DNA of 64,000 nucleotides from Wuchereria bancrofti (lineage: Eukaryota > Nematoda > Chromadorea > Rhabditida > Onchocercidae). Positions 13,284 to 24,886 of this stretch are shown one piece after another. The number at the start of each line of letters is the position of its first letter. The first letter of the stretch is position 1. The position numbers were made by a program, and so were the translations under genes. The notes beneath the pieces were generated by a model that was not told where the DNA came from, did not search any database, and was given only the letters and a program-made list of their open reading frames with translations. Where the stretch lies: NCBI GenBank assembly GCA_005281725.1, contig SSBO01000003.1, positions 10,351,251 to 10,415,250 of the forward strand. The letters are read 5' to 3'.

Positions 13284-16200
13284 CTACGTGTTACCTTTTC
13301 TGCTGTCCCTCAGAACCGTAGACAACTTTTTTGCAGTCGATGGTGTTGCGCTTTCAACGTCTTTTGTCAGCTAGAAATATATTATCTGTAGTACATTCGT
13401 TTCATAAAAGCTGTACAATTTATTCAGGTTAGCATAAAATAAGTCCAAAAAATTGATGGTACGTTGTCATCTATATCAATTTTCCACTACTTTAGACTTT
13501 TGCTAATAAATGGTTAGCTTAATTCAGTCAAGCATGCTATATCATAAGCATGAATAAATAATAATGAAAAAAAAGAAAAATGAATATGAAAAATTAAAAA
13601 AATCTATATTTACCATTTCACGAAATCGAGCTCTTGCTTCTTCAATATTCTCTTGGGGTATTAAAGAATATTTGAATCTAAAAAAGAACTTATAAGATAT
13701 GAGATATAAAGATATAAAAAAAAAAAATTAATCGGTCCAAACTTCAGAACATCTTTCTGTCAGAATCAAACATAAGAGCTCATACTTTTCCTGCTCAGTT
13801 CTTAATTCCTTTTCCTTATTCTTGATCTCCTGCAAGAGAGCAAATCGTTCCTCTGATATCACCGTGCTCAAATTAAGAACACTGGTAGAACTTACGTCCT
13901 GAAAGTCAAAAAACATATAAAAAGACGGCAAGATATATTACAAGTTCTTGAAACTTCAAAAGATAAAAAAATGTAAGGATTCCAGAGAAACTATAAAACT
14001 AAACCTGGTTAAATTTAATTTCCGCTAATCAGAACCGTCACGTTTATCTGTCTAAACTAATTCTCTTTCACAGATAAACTAACTAGGAAATGTAATATTA
14101 CAATATACCTGCTTTTTGTTTTCTTCATCCACTACCAATTCAAATGATTCAGCTTCCGAAATGCTGGCATTGAGTGTACTAATTTCGTCCTGATATAGAA
14201 AAAAATTACAAAACTATTTTTTTTTATACGCTTCTGGGTTACAAAAAAATAAAACACAAGTAAAAAATCCTAGTAATGTACTAACCCAATCAGCAGTAGA
14301 TAATGACTTATCAGCTTCGTAGTTTCCGAATTTCTGCAATGCAAAACTTCTAAATTACCAAAACATAAAGTGGAATCACAAATGGAGAGAGTTATAAAGT
14401 CAATAAGATAAGGTCAACATTCCATGGATATTGCAATCGTTTTTAAAAATCCACTAGATAGTTCATACTATTATTGAGATTCTGTCATATCTTTACAAGG
14501 GCCGATTCACATTTAAAATGATTTTCTAAAACTTTGAGTTAAATTTTGAAGTAGAAGGAATTAAATGAAATATACCCCTGTATATTCGCGCTTTAGTGTT
14601 GTAAGCTCTGCCATAATCTTCAATTTTTTGTCAGGTAAAATTGCAAAAAGTCGTCCAGAGCTAGAAATAAATTATTAATTACGATCACTGTTTGTACAAA
14701 GTTGTTAACACTACTATATACCCACCTGTTCTCGAAATTTTCATCACACAGCAAGGATTGAAAATCAACAAAAGCTTCCCCATCGACCCACTGCCCTAAA
14801 AGAATTCAAGTTACTAAAAAATTGCTCAACAAAAAGATTTAGTATTAAAAATTCAGGTATAAATGATTCATTTTAAAACTAAGCAAACAACTAGAAATAG
14901 TTGTTCTAAACAATCAAAAATTAATATCCCTTTTGCCTATTATTCTAACTGTTTTTCGTAAGAGATAGAAAAAATTGTTAATTATGCTCACTGTTTGTTC
15001 ATACCCACCTTTGGAAGATGACTACTATCTTCTGTTCTAATTGATTTTACTTTATTTTCGTCAGATCACATTTCTACTGTGAGTAGTTAAACATTATCAG
15101 TACCTCTGGAAACTACGCGTTAGCAATATTCTTTTAGAAAAACCGAACTTAAACTCAGTTACACTTTTACATGAGGATGTGTTTCATTTATTAATCAGAA
15201 CTTACAAATTTTCTGAACAAAATATCGTGTAGCATCGAAGCATTCAGAATTAGTAAAAAGGATAATATTATCATCACGACGTACAAAGGAGAATAAATTC
15301 GTTGGTTCATTAGTATACAATATGGATTGGTCGCTGACAATGTCTCGTGATGTTCCCTCTTTCCTACAAGTTCATGTAAATTAATTAAAACGTTATGAAA
15401 ATTTCAGAAGAATATTTTGCATTAGGTTTTAACTCACGTAAATATGAAATTTTGAGCGAAAGCGGCTTCAACAAACAGATTTTCCTTATCAACCACTGAT
15501 TGCTTTTGTGCTTCCATCGCTGAAGTTTGTATTATATCTGGGAATTCAGAAATAATATTGATAATTGCTGTAGAAATTTCACCGTTAGGATACTTATTCT
15601 GAAATTTGATCGTAATAATATAGCATTAAATGGTCTTAAGTGAAGATAACCGCATTTAGCCCTACATTAATAACTTCAATATTAACAATATTAATTAAGT
15701 TTTGTTGGCGATAACTCTACGTGATAACTAAATTGGATCACAGGAAAACAAACCAATTGAATGAAATCATCCTTCAAAACGATCTTATCACTATATTTGA
15801 ATATAGATTGAATATCTCCAGCTCCAAGCCAACCATACACTTCACTGAAAATATGCCCATTATTTAATTTGAGTATTTTAAACAATATACAAATCTGTAT
15901 TTCATTATTACTAATTTCTTCTCTACCAGAATTGCACCTAAACTTCTGCGCATTGATTTCAAAAGGTTTTTGAAAAGGTTAAATAGATAGACTATTAAAT
16001 AGCATAAACAAACATGTATAGATTTTTGTGAGAAAGTAATCTATAAAAATATATCTAAAAAATCTACTGAAAACATATTTAACAATTAATTTGAAGAATT
16101 TATGAAATATATTAGAAAAAAATTTGGCATCTAGTATTTAATTCTTAATGCTTCTAATTCATATCACTTACGCTTTCTTCATCATATTAGTTTTGTTTAC

Positions 16201-16559
16201 TCGTTTAACATTTGCATGTGCTCCAATTATTGATAATAATTCAGAAACATTCTCTAAAAAAGATATGCGTATTTATGATTGGACAAAAAAAGGAAGAAAA
16301 AATAGTAAAAATGAATTTTCGATTAAATTTATTTTATATTTATTTCACAATTTCACAATATCTGATTACTACAACATCATTTTGATATTAGCTACAATTT
16401 ATAGCTATAATAATCCTAAATGTAATAAAAATAATAGTAATAAAAATTGAAAATTTTACGTCGTGATGGATTGACCGGTTGAAATTGTGGAATAATCGTT
16501 GTAATAGCATCATGCTTAGTTCTTGAAATTCGTTTCGTTCCTCTTTTCTTCTTTGGCAT
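13284..16559 (-). CDS. coiled-coil protein of unknown function
   Basis: About thirteen exons on the minus strand. The start is ATG at 16559 (MPKKKRGTKR, a basic nuclear-signal-like N-terminus). Exons: 16460-16559, 15927-15991, one ending near 15844 or 15894, then 15754, 15438-15598, 15206-15363, 14726-14795, 14576-14660, 14286-14333, 14109-14189, 13796-13898, 13614-13677 and 13284-13370 (TAG stop). From EVYGWLGAGDIQSIFKYSDK onward the phases agree. The join between exons 2 and 3 does not close cleanly, so an exon edge there is wrong or an exon is missing. The C-terminal third is charged and heptad-like (EIKNKEKELRTEQEK, ENIEEARARFREM), so probably a coiled coil. I do not recognise the family. 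A basic N-terminus plus a coiled-coil tail would suit a nuclear or spindle scaffold, but that is only a guess. It is convergent with the EF-hand gene and divergent from the TTL cluster. Confidence 0.68.
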
Positions 16560-18213
16560 TTTTTAAAATAGCACTTCAAATAAACTCTAAATTAATTAAA
16601 TTAAATCTAACTTAGAAATTTCAATACAAATTTGTATGTTCGCGCTAAACTCAATCATTTCATAGACCAATTATGCAAATTTCTATCCCACCTAAGCATT
16701 TTGCTAATATTTATAAATGAAAAATAAGAATGATGAATAAATACGAATAATTATTCAAAAAAAAAAAAAAAAAAAAAAAAAAAATTAGTTGTTAAGCTTA
16801 TATTTAAGAGGAAAATGTATGATCAAAAAAAAGACAATTTTTTTTTCTTTTTCTTTTTGATTAGTTATTTTCGCTTAAATATTAAATATATTTGATTAAA
16901 TATATTTCTGGCGAAAACACAAATATTAAATATATTTGAAATGAAAAAAAAAAACAGTTATGTTGATGGAAAGAAATTAAATGATTTCGAATTAAACGAT
17001 TATTTAGATTAATAACTTTTAAAATTATATTATTATTTCATTTCAAGATAAAATTAGCAATATTAACTTTTTTTCTTTTTGTTTTCTGGCGAAAAAAAGA
17101 ATGAATAAATTGATGAATGTATGGTGGAATACTTGGATGAACTATAGCTGTATTTGTAACTTTCCGGTTAGATATGGAATTATTTTCCGGTTAAACGTAA
17201 AACTGTATACATATGACTAGCAGAAATTGAATTAACGATTTTTTGATAATACTTGAAATTGTGCTATAATTTTCGGGTTGAAAAGTAATTGTGTAGTAAT
17301 TTTATTACAGATACAAATTATATTTTTAATTTTGAGCTAATTTATAATTGATATAAAAAATTTATAAACATTTTATATTATTATTTCAGTCGATTTTTAA
17401 AAGTTTAAAAGAATTAACAAATTTTTTTTTTTTGTAATTAATTATTCGTCATTTAGTAGCAATTTTAGTACTATGCTATTGCCTATGAATTTATGAAAGA
17501 GATTGTGCATAAGGAATGTTGCAATAACTAGGTTAGGTCAAGGGTCAACAAGCAAACTTACAAATAACGAGGTTAGGTCGAAGGTCAGGGAGTAAACTTT
17601 TCTGTTTGTTTGTTACATTATTGGAATAGCTCAGTTGATATATCGATGTATCGTTAACTGGTCGATTCGATACTAAATTGCATAGCTAAGTTTATTTAAT
17701 TTTTTATTTAATTTCATAAAATGTCCTTAATATGAGAATGATTTGAAATTTTTAGATTTTGACAAATTTTAATTATTAACTTTTACAATTTTTGCACTTT
17801 AGTAAAATAAATTTTATAAACTAATACAAAAGAAAAAAATTTTTAGTTTAGCAAATATTTTGAATAATTAAATAAAAATTAGCAAGCAAATTGATTGACT
17901 AACTTATTGTTTTTCGCTATTTTTTAATTGAAAAATTTTGAAAAATTTAATTTTTTCTTTTCTTTTTTTTTCTCAAAAGTTTTATTATTATTTAATTCTT
18001 CCGGACTTCATTGTTTTTGTTTATTTATTTATTTTTTTTTTGTTATGAATTATGTGTTTAATATTTTTTTGGGTTAATTATTTGCTTTTTTTTTGTGCTT
18101 ATTATTAATTTTAATTATTACATTTTATTAGCAAATTATTGCATAATATTCGTTATTAAAATCACTGAAAATTTCAATAAACTTTTTTTCAATTTTTTTT
18201 TTTTTTCTTCAGA
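16560..18213. promoter_or_regulatory. divergent intergenic region between the coiled-coil gene and TTL gene 1
   Basis: This 1.65-kb spacer must hold the promoters of two divergent genes. It contains an uninterrupted A-tract (about 16758-16784), two copies of TTTCCGGTTA (17161-17170 and 17184-17193), and a duplicated 40-bp segment carrying two DR1-type nuclear-receptor motifs (17535-17587). No coding exon is apparent. Confidence 0.6.
17535..17587 (+). promoter_or_regulatory. two DR1-type nuclear-receptor half-site pairs
   Basis: AGGTCA-A-GGGTCA (17535-17547) and AGGTCG-A-AGGTCA (17575-17587) are both direct repeats of the AGGTCA half-site with one-base spacing, 40 bp apart. DR1 is the classical element bound by HNF4- and RXR-type nuclear receptors; nematodes have many HNF4-related receptors. 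The pair lies about 630 bp upstream of the first TTL start codon and 950 bp upstream of the divergent gene. Binding is inferred from the motif only. Confidence 0.45.
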
Positions 18214-19421
18214 ATGTTACGATTTTGGTTTACGATTTTTCTTGTTCTTTTAACATTTGCTAATTTAATGAGGACATATCGAGTTGAACGTATGATACAG
18301 TCAACAGCTATTCGTGGTAAATTTATTTGTGGTCAAAAACCGGCAATTGGTGTACGAGTAAAATTATTCGAACAGGATAACAATCTTTTAAATCAACCAA
18401 TTACAACTGATGAATATATGCTAAGTAAAATATTTTAATTATATATTAAAATTAAATTTTGAAATGTTATTATTTACATAGAATAAAGAATAAAAAACAA
18501 AAATGAAACAAAAAAAAAAAAAAAAGTTACTCAAAAATTTTGCAATATTATTATTTACAAAGAATAAATGTCAAAAAAAAAGCGAAAAAAAAGTTAGTCA
18601 AAAATTTTTGCAAATTTTTTTTTTTTTAAATTATAATTTTTTATTTTTTTTTTGAAATTTTAGCAATAAATCCTGATGATGTTTTAAATGAAACATATAC
18701 CGATGATGATGGACAATTTTTTATAAATGGTACAACGATTGAAGTTAATCAAATTCAACCAATCTTAAAAGTGTATCACAATTGTCTTCATGATGGATTG
18801 GTTAGTGCTATCAAAAATAAGAAAAAAAAAATAAACAAAAAAAAAAAATGATTATCACATAGTCAGAATTTAATGATTAAACCAATTTAATTAGTCATAA
18901 AAATAGATAATTTAATTAATTATCAAATATTTCTAGCATTTTTATTACAGCCTGGATTTCGAAAAATTCATTTCTTGGTTCCATATCATTTCACTAATTA
19001 TGGTACCTATGCTGAAAAAGTTTTAGATTTGGGCATTTTTAATTTGGAAGCAATATTACCTGTAAGTATGCATTAATTAATTATAATTTCAGATTAATTA
19101 CATTAAATAATTACAATTTCAAAACTTAACAAATAACATTTGGTAAATTTTGACCAATTCAATATTTATTAGTTTTGATTGTCGTTCTTTTTTGAGATAC
19201 TCAAGGTAATAATTTAAAAAAAAAAAAAGTAATAACTATTATTTGAAAACAAAATTTTGAAGGAATTAATGAATTGCTACATTTGTGTCGAAAATTTTTT
19301 ATCAAAATTATTTATCGTATAAATATTGAAATGATTTAATTTAAGAATTGAAACTTGTCATTGTGTTTTCTAATTCAAATATTAATTTCAGGATGAACAA
19401 TACGAGAGTTGTGTATCATAA
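18214..19421 (+). CDS. transthyretin-like (TTL) secreted protein, gene 1 of 3
   Basis: Four exons (18214-18424, 18664-18800, 18951-19061, 19392-19421) encode about 162 aa. A hydrophobic N-terminus (FWFTIFLVLLTFANL) predicts secretion. It is followed by the TTL signature: IRGKFICGQKPAIGVRVKLF, then TYTDDDGQFFINGTT, KVYHNC and FLVPYHFTNYG. TTL proteins are nematode secreted proteins with a transthyretin-type beta sandwich; several are abundant in parasite secretions. A few C. elegans members act in cell-corpse recognition or neuroprotection, but most have no known role. The intron positions match those of the next two genes. The last exon is only 30 nt and ends DEQYESCVS, about 30 residues shorter than its neighbours, so the tail is truncated or the real last exon lies elsewhere. 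Confidence 0.85.
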
Positions 19422-19969
19422 TGATGAATTATGTGACCTCATTGTTATTTTGAATTATTTAATAAGGCATAATTAAATAATTTTTAAATTAAGTTATATT
19501 ATTTCAATTTCCGCTACTTATAAAATTCATCATTAACTGCTGATTAGATTTCTTTTTACTCATTTTTCAGGTTATTACTAGGTCAAAGTTCAATTCCTTT
19601 TTTTTTTCCTCTAAAATCGCAGCAACTTTTTTGTTTTGCTTATTTGTTATGTTTATTCTTATCACATTTAAATTGATGAAATAAATTAAATTTTATACTA
19701 ATTATTGTTTTCTTTTTCATCTTATTCGGTATGATTTTCTATTCCTATTTATTATATTATAAAATTTGTTGTTTATTAGTTTTTTTTTGCTTTTTCCTTA
19801 TCATTTACTTTGAAAAAAAAAAAAAAACTTTCATTTTAAATTGTGATTTCTTCTCTTTTTTGATAATTTTAAATGAAAGAAATGAAACAATAATTGATAT
19901 ATTTGATATAAATAATTTGATATAAACAAAATTTTAGTAGTATTTTTATAAAAAAAATTTTAGAGAATT
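19422..19969. other. spacer between TTL genes 1 and 2
   Basis: About 550 bp, poly-T rich. An AATAAA at 19680-19685 may end TTL gene 1. An acceptor-like TTTTTAG-type sequence sits just before the ATG of gene 2, compatible with spliced-leader addition or a 5' UTR intron. The Phe-rich + strand frame at 19731-19925 looks non-coding. Confidence 0.5.
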
Positions 19970-21780
19970 ATGCTACAATTATTATTATTATTCTTCGTAT
20001 TAGCAAATTTTCAACTATTAGAAAGTCGAATGCAATCGGTAAAAATACGAGGAATTTTTCAATGTGGCAGCGAAATTCCTCGTAATGCAACAATTGAATT
20101 ATGGGATGAAGATCAACCATTGCTAAATTTTGTTCATCAATTTATCATTCAAAAAAACAGTATGAAATTTTTTGAATTGAAAAGGAAAAAAAAAATAAAA
20201 TTTAAAATATAGTTCATCGTATTGTTTCAATATAAACTATGAAAAAAAAAAATTATTTTATTAGAATTACATCATTCTAATCTCAAACAAAAATGTAACA
20301 ATTATTTCGATTAAATGTTATGATAATTTGAAAAATTTTCAAAAACAATTTTGTAATCAATTATCATTTAATGAAAAATTAAATTGAAATGAATGAATTA
20401 ACAAACAACATGAGAGATGTTAATTTGGAAAATTTTTGAAAAATAAAATTAAGGAAATCCAATTCTAATTTTTAATTTCTTAAATTCATATTTCACTTTT
20501 GTTTAAATTAATATATATGATAATTTTAAGGTAATGATCCTGATGATAAACTTTTCACAACACATCCAAATATTGATGGTAGTTTTGAAATTAGTGCTAC
20601 GCATGAGGAATTTACCAAATTAAGTTTATATATGGTCGTGTATCATCAATGTGAACATTTAATTCATTACAAATATAATCAACTTAAGGATAGAGAGGTT
20701 AGATATTATTTGATTTTTTAAAATTTAACAATGAAACTTATTTTATGGATTTCTCTTTTCATTAAGCATTTTTATTCATCTTAAATTATTAAATTAATTA
20801 AAAAAGCCAATATTTAGTTCCTAAATTTCAACTAATTAAAAGTGAAAAAAAAGCAATTACATGGCAAAATAGTAATAAATTAAATAATTAGTGATACAGC
20901 AATAATAATTGTTCCTTTTTTATTTTTTATTTTTTTTTTTACTTTTAATTTTTTACAGTATCAAAGATGGAGGCGATTCATATTTCGTATACCAGGACAA
21001 TACGTAAATGATGGTGAAAAAGCTATCAAAGTCTTCGACTTGGGTACTTGGAATTTACAATTTAAATTCATGGTAATTTGTAATACTTCAATTCATTTCA
21101 ACAATTTTATTCAAATTTTGATCATTTTTTCCACGGTTCTATGCCGAATTTTTTTGTAATACAAATATAATTTAAAAAAAAAAAAAAATTACATTATCAA
21201 AGTGCTACAATCAATATAAGTAATATAGTAATTCAAAAATCAAATTTAACTTGGTTAATTTACTGTGAGCAGGTGAAATAAATGAAGTGGTGGTGACAGT
21301 GAAATAAATGGTGACAATAAATTAATCAGATAAGATTAAGGTGTACAAATAGAAACAATTACATGACAAAATAGTAATAGATTAAATAGATGATTGATCA
21401 CTGATATCACACGTATTACGTCACACGTATTCTATTATGGATGAAAAAGAAAATTTAGAAAAAAAGTATATTTATAGTCAATTAAAGATGAAATAATTAA
21501 TAATTAGAATGTGTCAAAATAATTTTCAATCTCATAAATTTTACCATTTTCAAACCGTTCATAAGCATAAGTTTAGGTTAATTTTTTTGTGAAAATTTTG
21601 ATGTAGAAAAAATGTTAAAATTTATATCAAATGACAAATATCGTTAAAAGTATTTTACAGGATGAAGAATTAGTCATGAGTTGTGGTGAGACTAATTTTA
21701 AACATTGTTTATCCAAGTATCCAGAATATTCACCATATTTACAACTTTTATGGAAGAATTCTAATCTTGGAGTTTGGTAA
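19970..21780 (+). CDS. transthyretin-like (TTL) secreted protein, gene 2 of 3
   Basis: Four exons (19970-20159, 20531-20697, 20959-21072, 21661-21780) encode 196 aa. The predicted signal peptide is MLQLLLLFFVLANFQLLES. The domain begins KIRGIFQCGSEIPRNATIEL, continues through HPNIDGSFEISATHEE, the MVVYHQC strand and FRIPGQYVNDG, and ends with a tail containing two cysteines (ELVMSC and KHCLSKYP). Exons 3 and 4 are exactly the same length (114 and 120 nt) as in TTL gene 3 and all intron phases agree, which shows descent by tandem duplication. An AATAAA at 21800-21805 lies 20 bp past the stop. The function is unknown; the secreted location is inferred from the signal peptide. Confidence 0.88.
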
Positions 21781-22419
21781 TGGCAGTTAAGAGCTAAGAA
21801 ATAAAATGCATGAATTTGAAATAGGATCGGAATTTTTTTTTTTTAATCTAATATTTAAGTATTATTATCATTTTTATTATTCGATACCATCACTTTTTAA
21901 TATTTGTTTATTTTTAATGATAAATAAACAACTAAAGTGCAGTATTGAGAAGTTATAGGAAATTTTTTGCTAATAATATCAATTATATTTGATTGCTTTT
22001 TCTTTTTGTATGTTATATTCAAGAGAAATCAATTTTACCATATAAAATCGAAAGTGAATTGTTGAAATCTTGGTTATTGTGATGTTTATTCAACAATAGA
22101 TTTATGTTAAATTATTAAAGTTGAAGTAAAATTAGATTAAAGAAAAAATTGGTTTTAAAATTAAATTTTACTTACTTAATTCATTTCTTACTTTTTGTAA
22201 TAGTCAATGAGTAATCTTCAATTCATTTGAATCTTTCACTTCGTTTCTGATCTTTCGGAATGTGACTTGCATATGAATTAGTAATTATAAATGTTTAACA
22301 TAATTTTCAAAATGTTTCATAATACTTGTTGAAAACTTGTAGGGGTTTGTCAAGATAGTTTTCTTGGTTGTAATTTGGAATTGATACAGACGGATGTGTA
22401 ATAATAATAATAATGATAA

Positions 22420-22479
<60 letters not shown>

Positions 22480-23287
22480 GTAAAAACAATAATAAATAAT
22501 ACTGGTGGCAATAATAGTAATGATAATATTAATAACAATAGTAATAATAACAATGATAATTAGTAATAATAATAATAATAATTAATAATATTGTAATAGT
22601 AATGAGTTTGAGACTGCTTAAAAATGAAATATTATGTTTCATACTATGTTTATGTTACAGAAAAATAAAAATAAAAATTTTATTGCTAATTTTCAATTAA
22701 CAATAATCATTACTCTAATATGTTAGCAATTTCTATGTGTTTCGACCAGTTTTTACTACATTTTCTTTCAAATAAATAATACAAATGAAATTGGAATATA
22801 TGATTAACTGTTATTGTCATTTTTAATGGTTTCAAATTCTTCGATGCATTATATTGTATAATTTTAATATCATTTTATATCTGAGTGATTTTGATTTCAC
22901 CAATTTTATTAATTATTAATACAAGCAATTGACTGTTATTCTTATTAGCTAATTTTCTTCGCATTGATCATTTTATCAATTTATCAAATTATCACTTTTT
23001 TTTATTTGCTATCAATTAATCATAATATTATCATATCGTTTAAATATTCCTAACATACACATTAAAAGTAATACTGGCTTTACGCCGCTATTTTTCTTCG
23101 TTAAGGTATTTTAACCGCTTATGGTAGCATTTAAATATTTAATTTTAAGAATTTATCAAATTTGTTAAGCTAAATTTGATAATTCAAGTTTGTATAGTTC
23201 ACAACTTTTTATCAAAGAAATAATTTTTCTATTAATTATCAAATCTTTAACTAATTAATTAATTAATTAATCAGACTTATTTTAGCA
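21781..23287. other. spacer between TTL genes 2 and 3
   Basis: This 1.5-kb spacer contains a pure (AAT)n microsatellite at about 22400-22480 and a second imperfect one at about 22500-22600. The Leu/Ile-only minus-strand frames here are that microsatellite. No exon is apparent. Confidence 0.6.
22400..22605. repeat. AAT microsatellite
   Basis: Near-pure (AAT)n over roughly 75 bp (about 22405-22478), followed by a degenerate continuation with GAT, AGT and ACA units. It is a candidate length-polymorphic marker. Confidence 0.9.
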
Positions 23288-24624
23288 ATGAAGAGCATTA
23301 CATTATCCATCTTGCTAGCTTTAATTAGCAATACCGATGCTTTCATAAAGCGCAATCAGTCATTTGCAATTCATGGAAAATTTATGTGTGGTCAATATCC
23401 ATTGCATCGGGCGGCAATTGAACTATGGGAAGATGATCGATCACTGTTAAAATCAATTGTATATATTTTAAAGCAAAAGAGAGGTAACACAGTTTGTTTA
23501 CCTTTATATCCTGTAATTTACTTTTAATAATTGCTAATTACAACTATTATTTTAGTACAAAAAAAAGGCAAAAGGTTTCTTTATTCGTACTTTTTGATAA
23601 AAACAATAAAGTTTTGTTGTTATTTTTAATTACTATTATAAATGATAAAGGACCAAACGATGCATATATTGCTCGAACAAATACAAATGAACATGGTGAA
23701 TTTACAATAAATGGAAGTTATCGAAGTGTTTATCAGGTGAACCCATATATCTATGTTTATCATCGATGTGATGCTGATAAATTACCAATTAGTAAATCTC
23801 GACCAATGGTAAGAAAATTTCCCACTTTTTGATACAATTATTTTCTTATTTTTCGTCATTAAAAGTACAAGTATAAAATATTATGATTAATTTTTCCAGT
23901 TTATATAATAAAGTTCAAAGTTGAAAAATTAAATTCAAACTTTTGCATTCTTGTGAAATGTACAAATATTTGTTAAAATAATCAATATTCTTACTTTTAG
24001 TTCAAATTATGGCGTACATTTGTGATAAAAATACCAGGAAAATACATAAGTGAAGGGAATTATGCTTTGCAATTATTCAATTTAGGTGTATACAATTTAC
24101 AGTTTCAGTTTGCAGTAAGTTTTTTCTTTTTATTAAGATTAGTTTATGATGAAGTTGTAAAATCAAAGAGAAAAAAAAAGGCTTGATCATTTCTTCTAAC
24201 AATTTTTTAAAGTCATATAATTTCGAGTTAAAAAATATGTAATTGTTTGTCTAACAATAATAAAATTTATTCATAGATTAAATATTACAAATTTATTTAA
24301 CTGATATAACACTTTCTCGCATGTATTTCCATTTAATTAAAATTTTTTCAAGCACTCTAAGAAATATTTTAGAATTATTTCGTATTTCCATATCATAGAT
24401 AAATGCAACAAAGCGATTTCTTGAAATTTCTTGTCATTCTAATAATAAATTAGATCTAAAATGATAATTAATTATGCCTGAATGATAATTAATTTTTAAT
24501 TAAGGATGAAATATTATTGGAAAATTGTAATATGCGCAATGAGTTATACTATAGACGATGTGCTTACAGTATGCCATCACCGTTTCTATCTCGATTTACA
24601 CATTCTGTTTTTTTCATGCACTAA
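23288..24624 (+). CDS. transthyretin-like (TTL) secreted protein, gene 3 of 3
   Basis: Four exons (23288-23483, 23651-23808, 24001-24114, 24505-24624) encode 195 aa. The signal peptide is MKSITLSILLALISNTDA. The TTL core follows: IHGKFMCGQYPLHRAAIELW, NTNEHGEFTINGSY, YVYHRC and FVIKIPGKYISEGNYALQLF. The C-terminal exon DEILLENC...RRCAYSMP has the same length as that of gene 2 and the same two-cysteine pattern. The acceptor of exon 2 (ATGATAAAG) is weak, and the preceding intron is partly open in frame, so a longer isoform is possible. An AATAAA lies at 24749-24754. It is the most downstream member of the cluster and converges with a minus-strand 3' end only about 265 bp away. Confidence 0.87.
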
Positions 24625-24748
24625 ATTAATGATTTAAATAATTTCAGCTCCATTGAGGAGAATTATCACTTTTCTTTTTTCTACAAAAATGATTACATGA
24701 TATATTATTATTTATTCTTTTCTGAAAAATGTTTAAAGGAAGAATATC

Positions 24749-24754
24749 AATAAA
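24749..24754 (+). terminator. AATAAA of TTL gene 3
   Basis: A canonical hexamer 125 bp after the TTL gene 3 stop. A minus-strand AATAAA lies at 24803-24808, so two convergent 3' ends appear to be packed within about 60 bp. Confidence 0.5.
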
Positions 24755-24886
24755 TATTAAGACAGTGCATAGATAAACTGTTAAAGAGTTTTTATTTTTA
24801 TTTTTATTGTTTTTCAAGGATAGGTTGGTTACATATTAGAATTTCATATGATTCTATATTTCACATTCAATTCCACATTCCTTTGA

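Noticed and set aside
17621..17675. tRNA-like segment: a perfect A-box-like TAGCTCAGTTG followed about 24 bp later by GGTCGATTCGAT
   Set aside because: The B box is off consensus and no cloverleaf stems (acceptor, D or anticodon) can be formed; at most a decayed tRNA or SINE relic.
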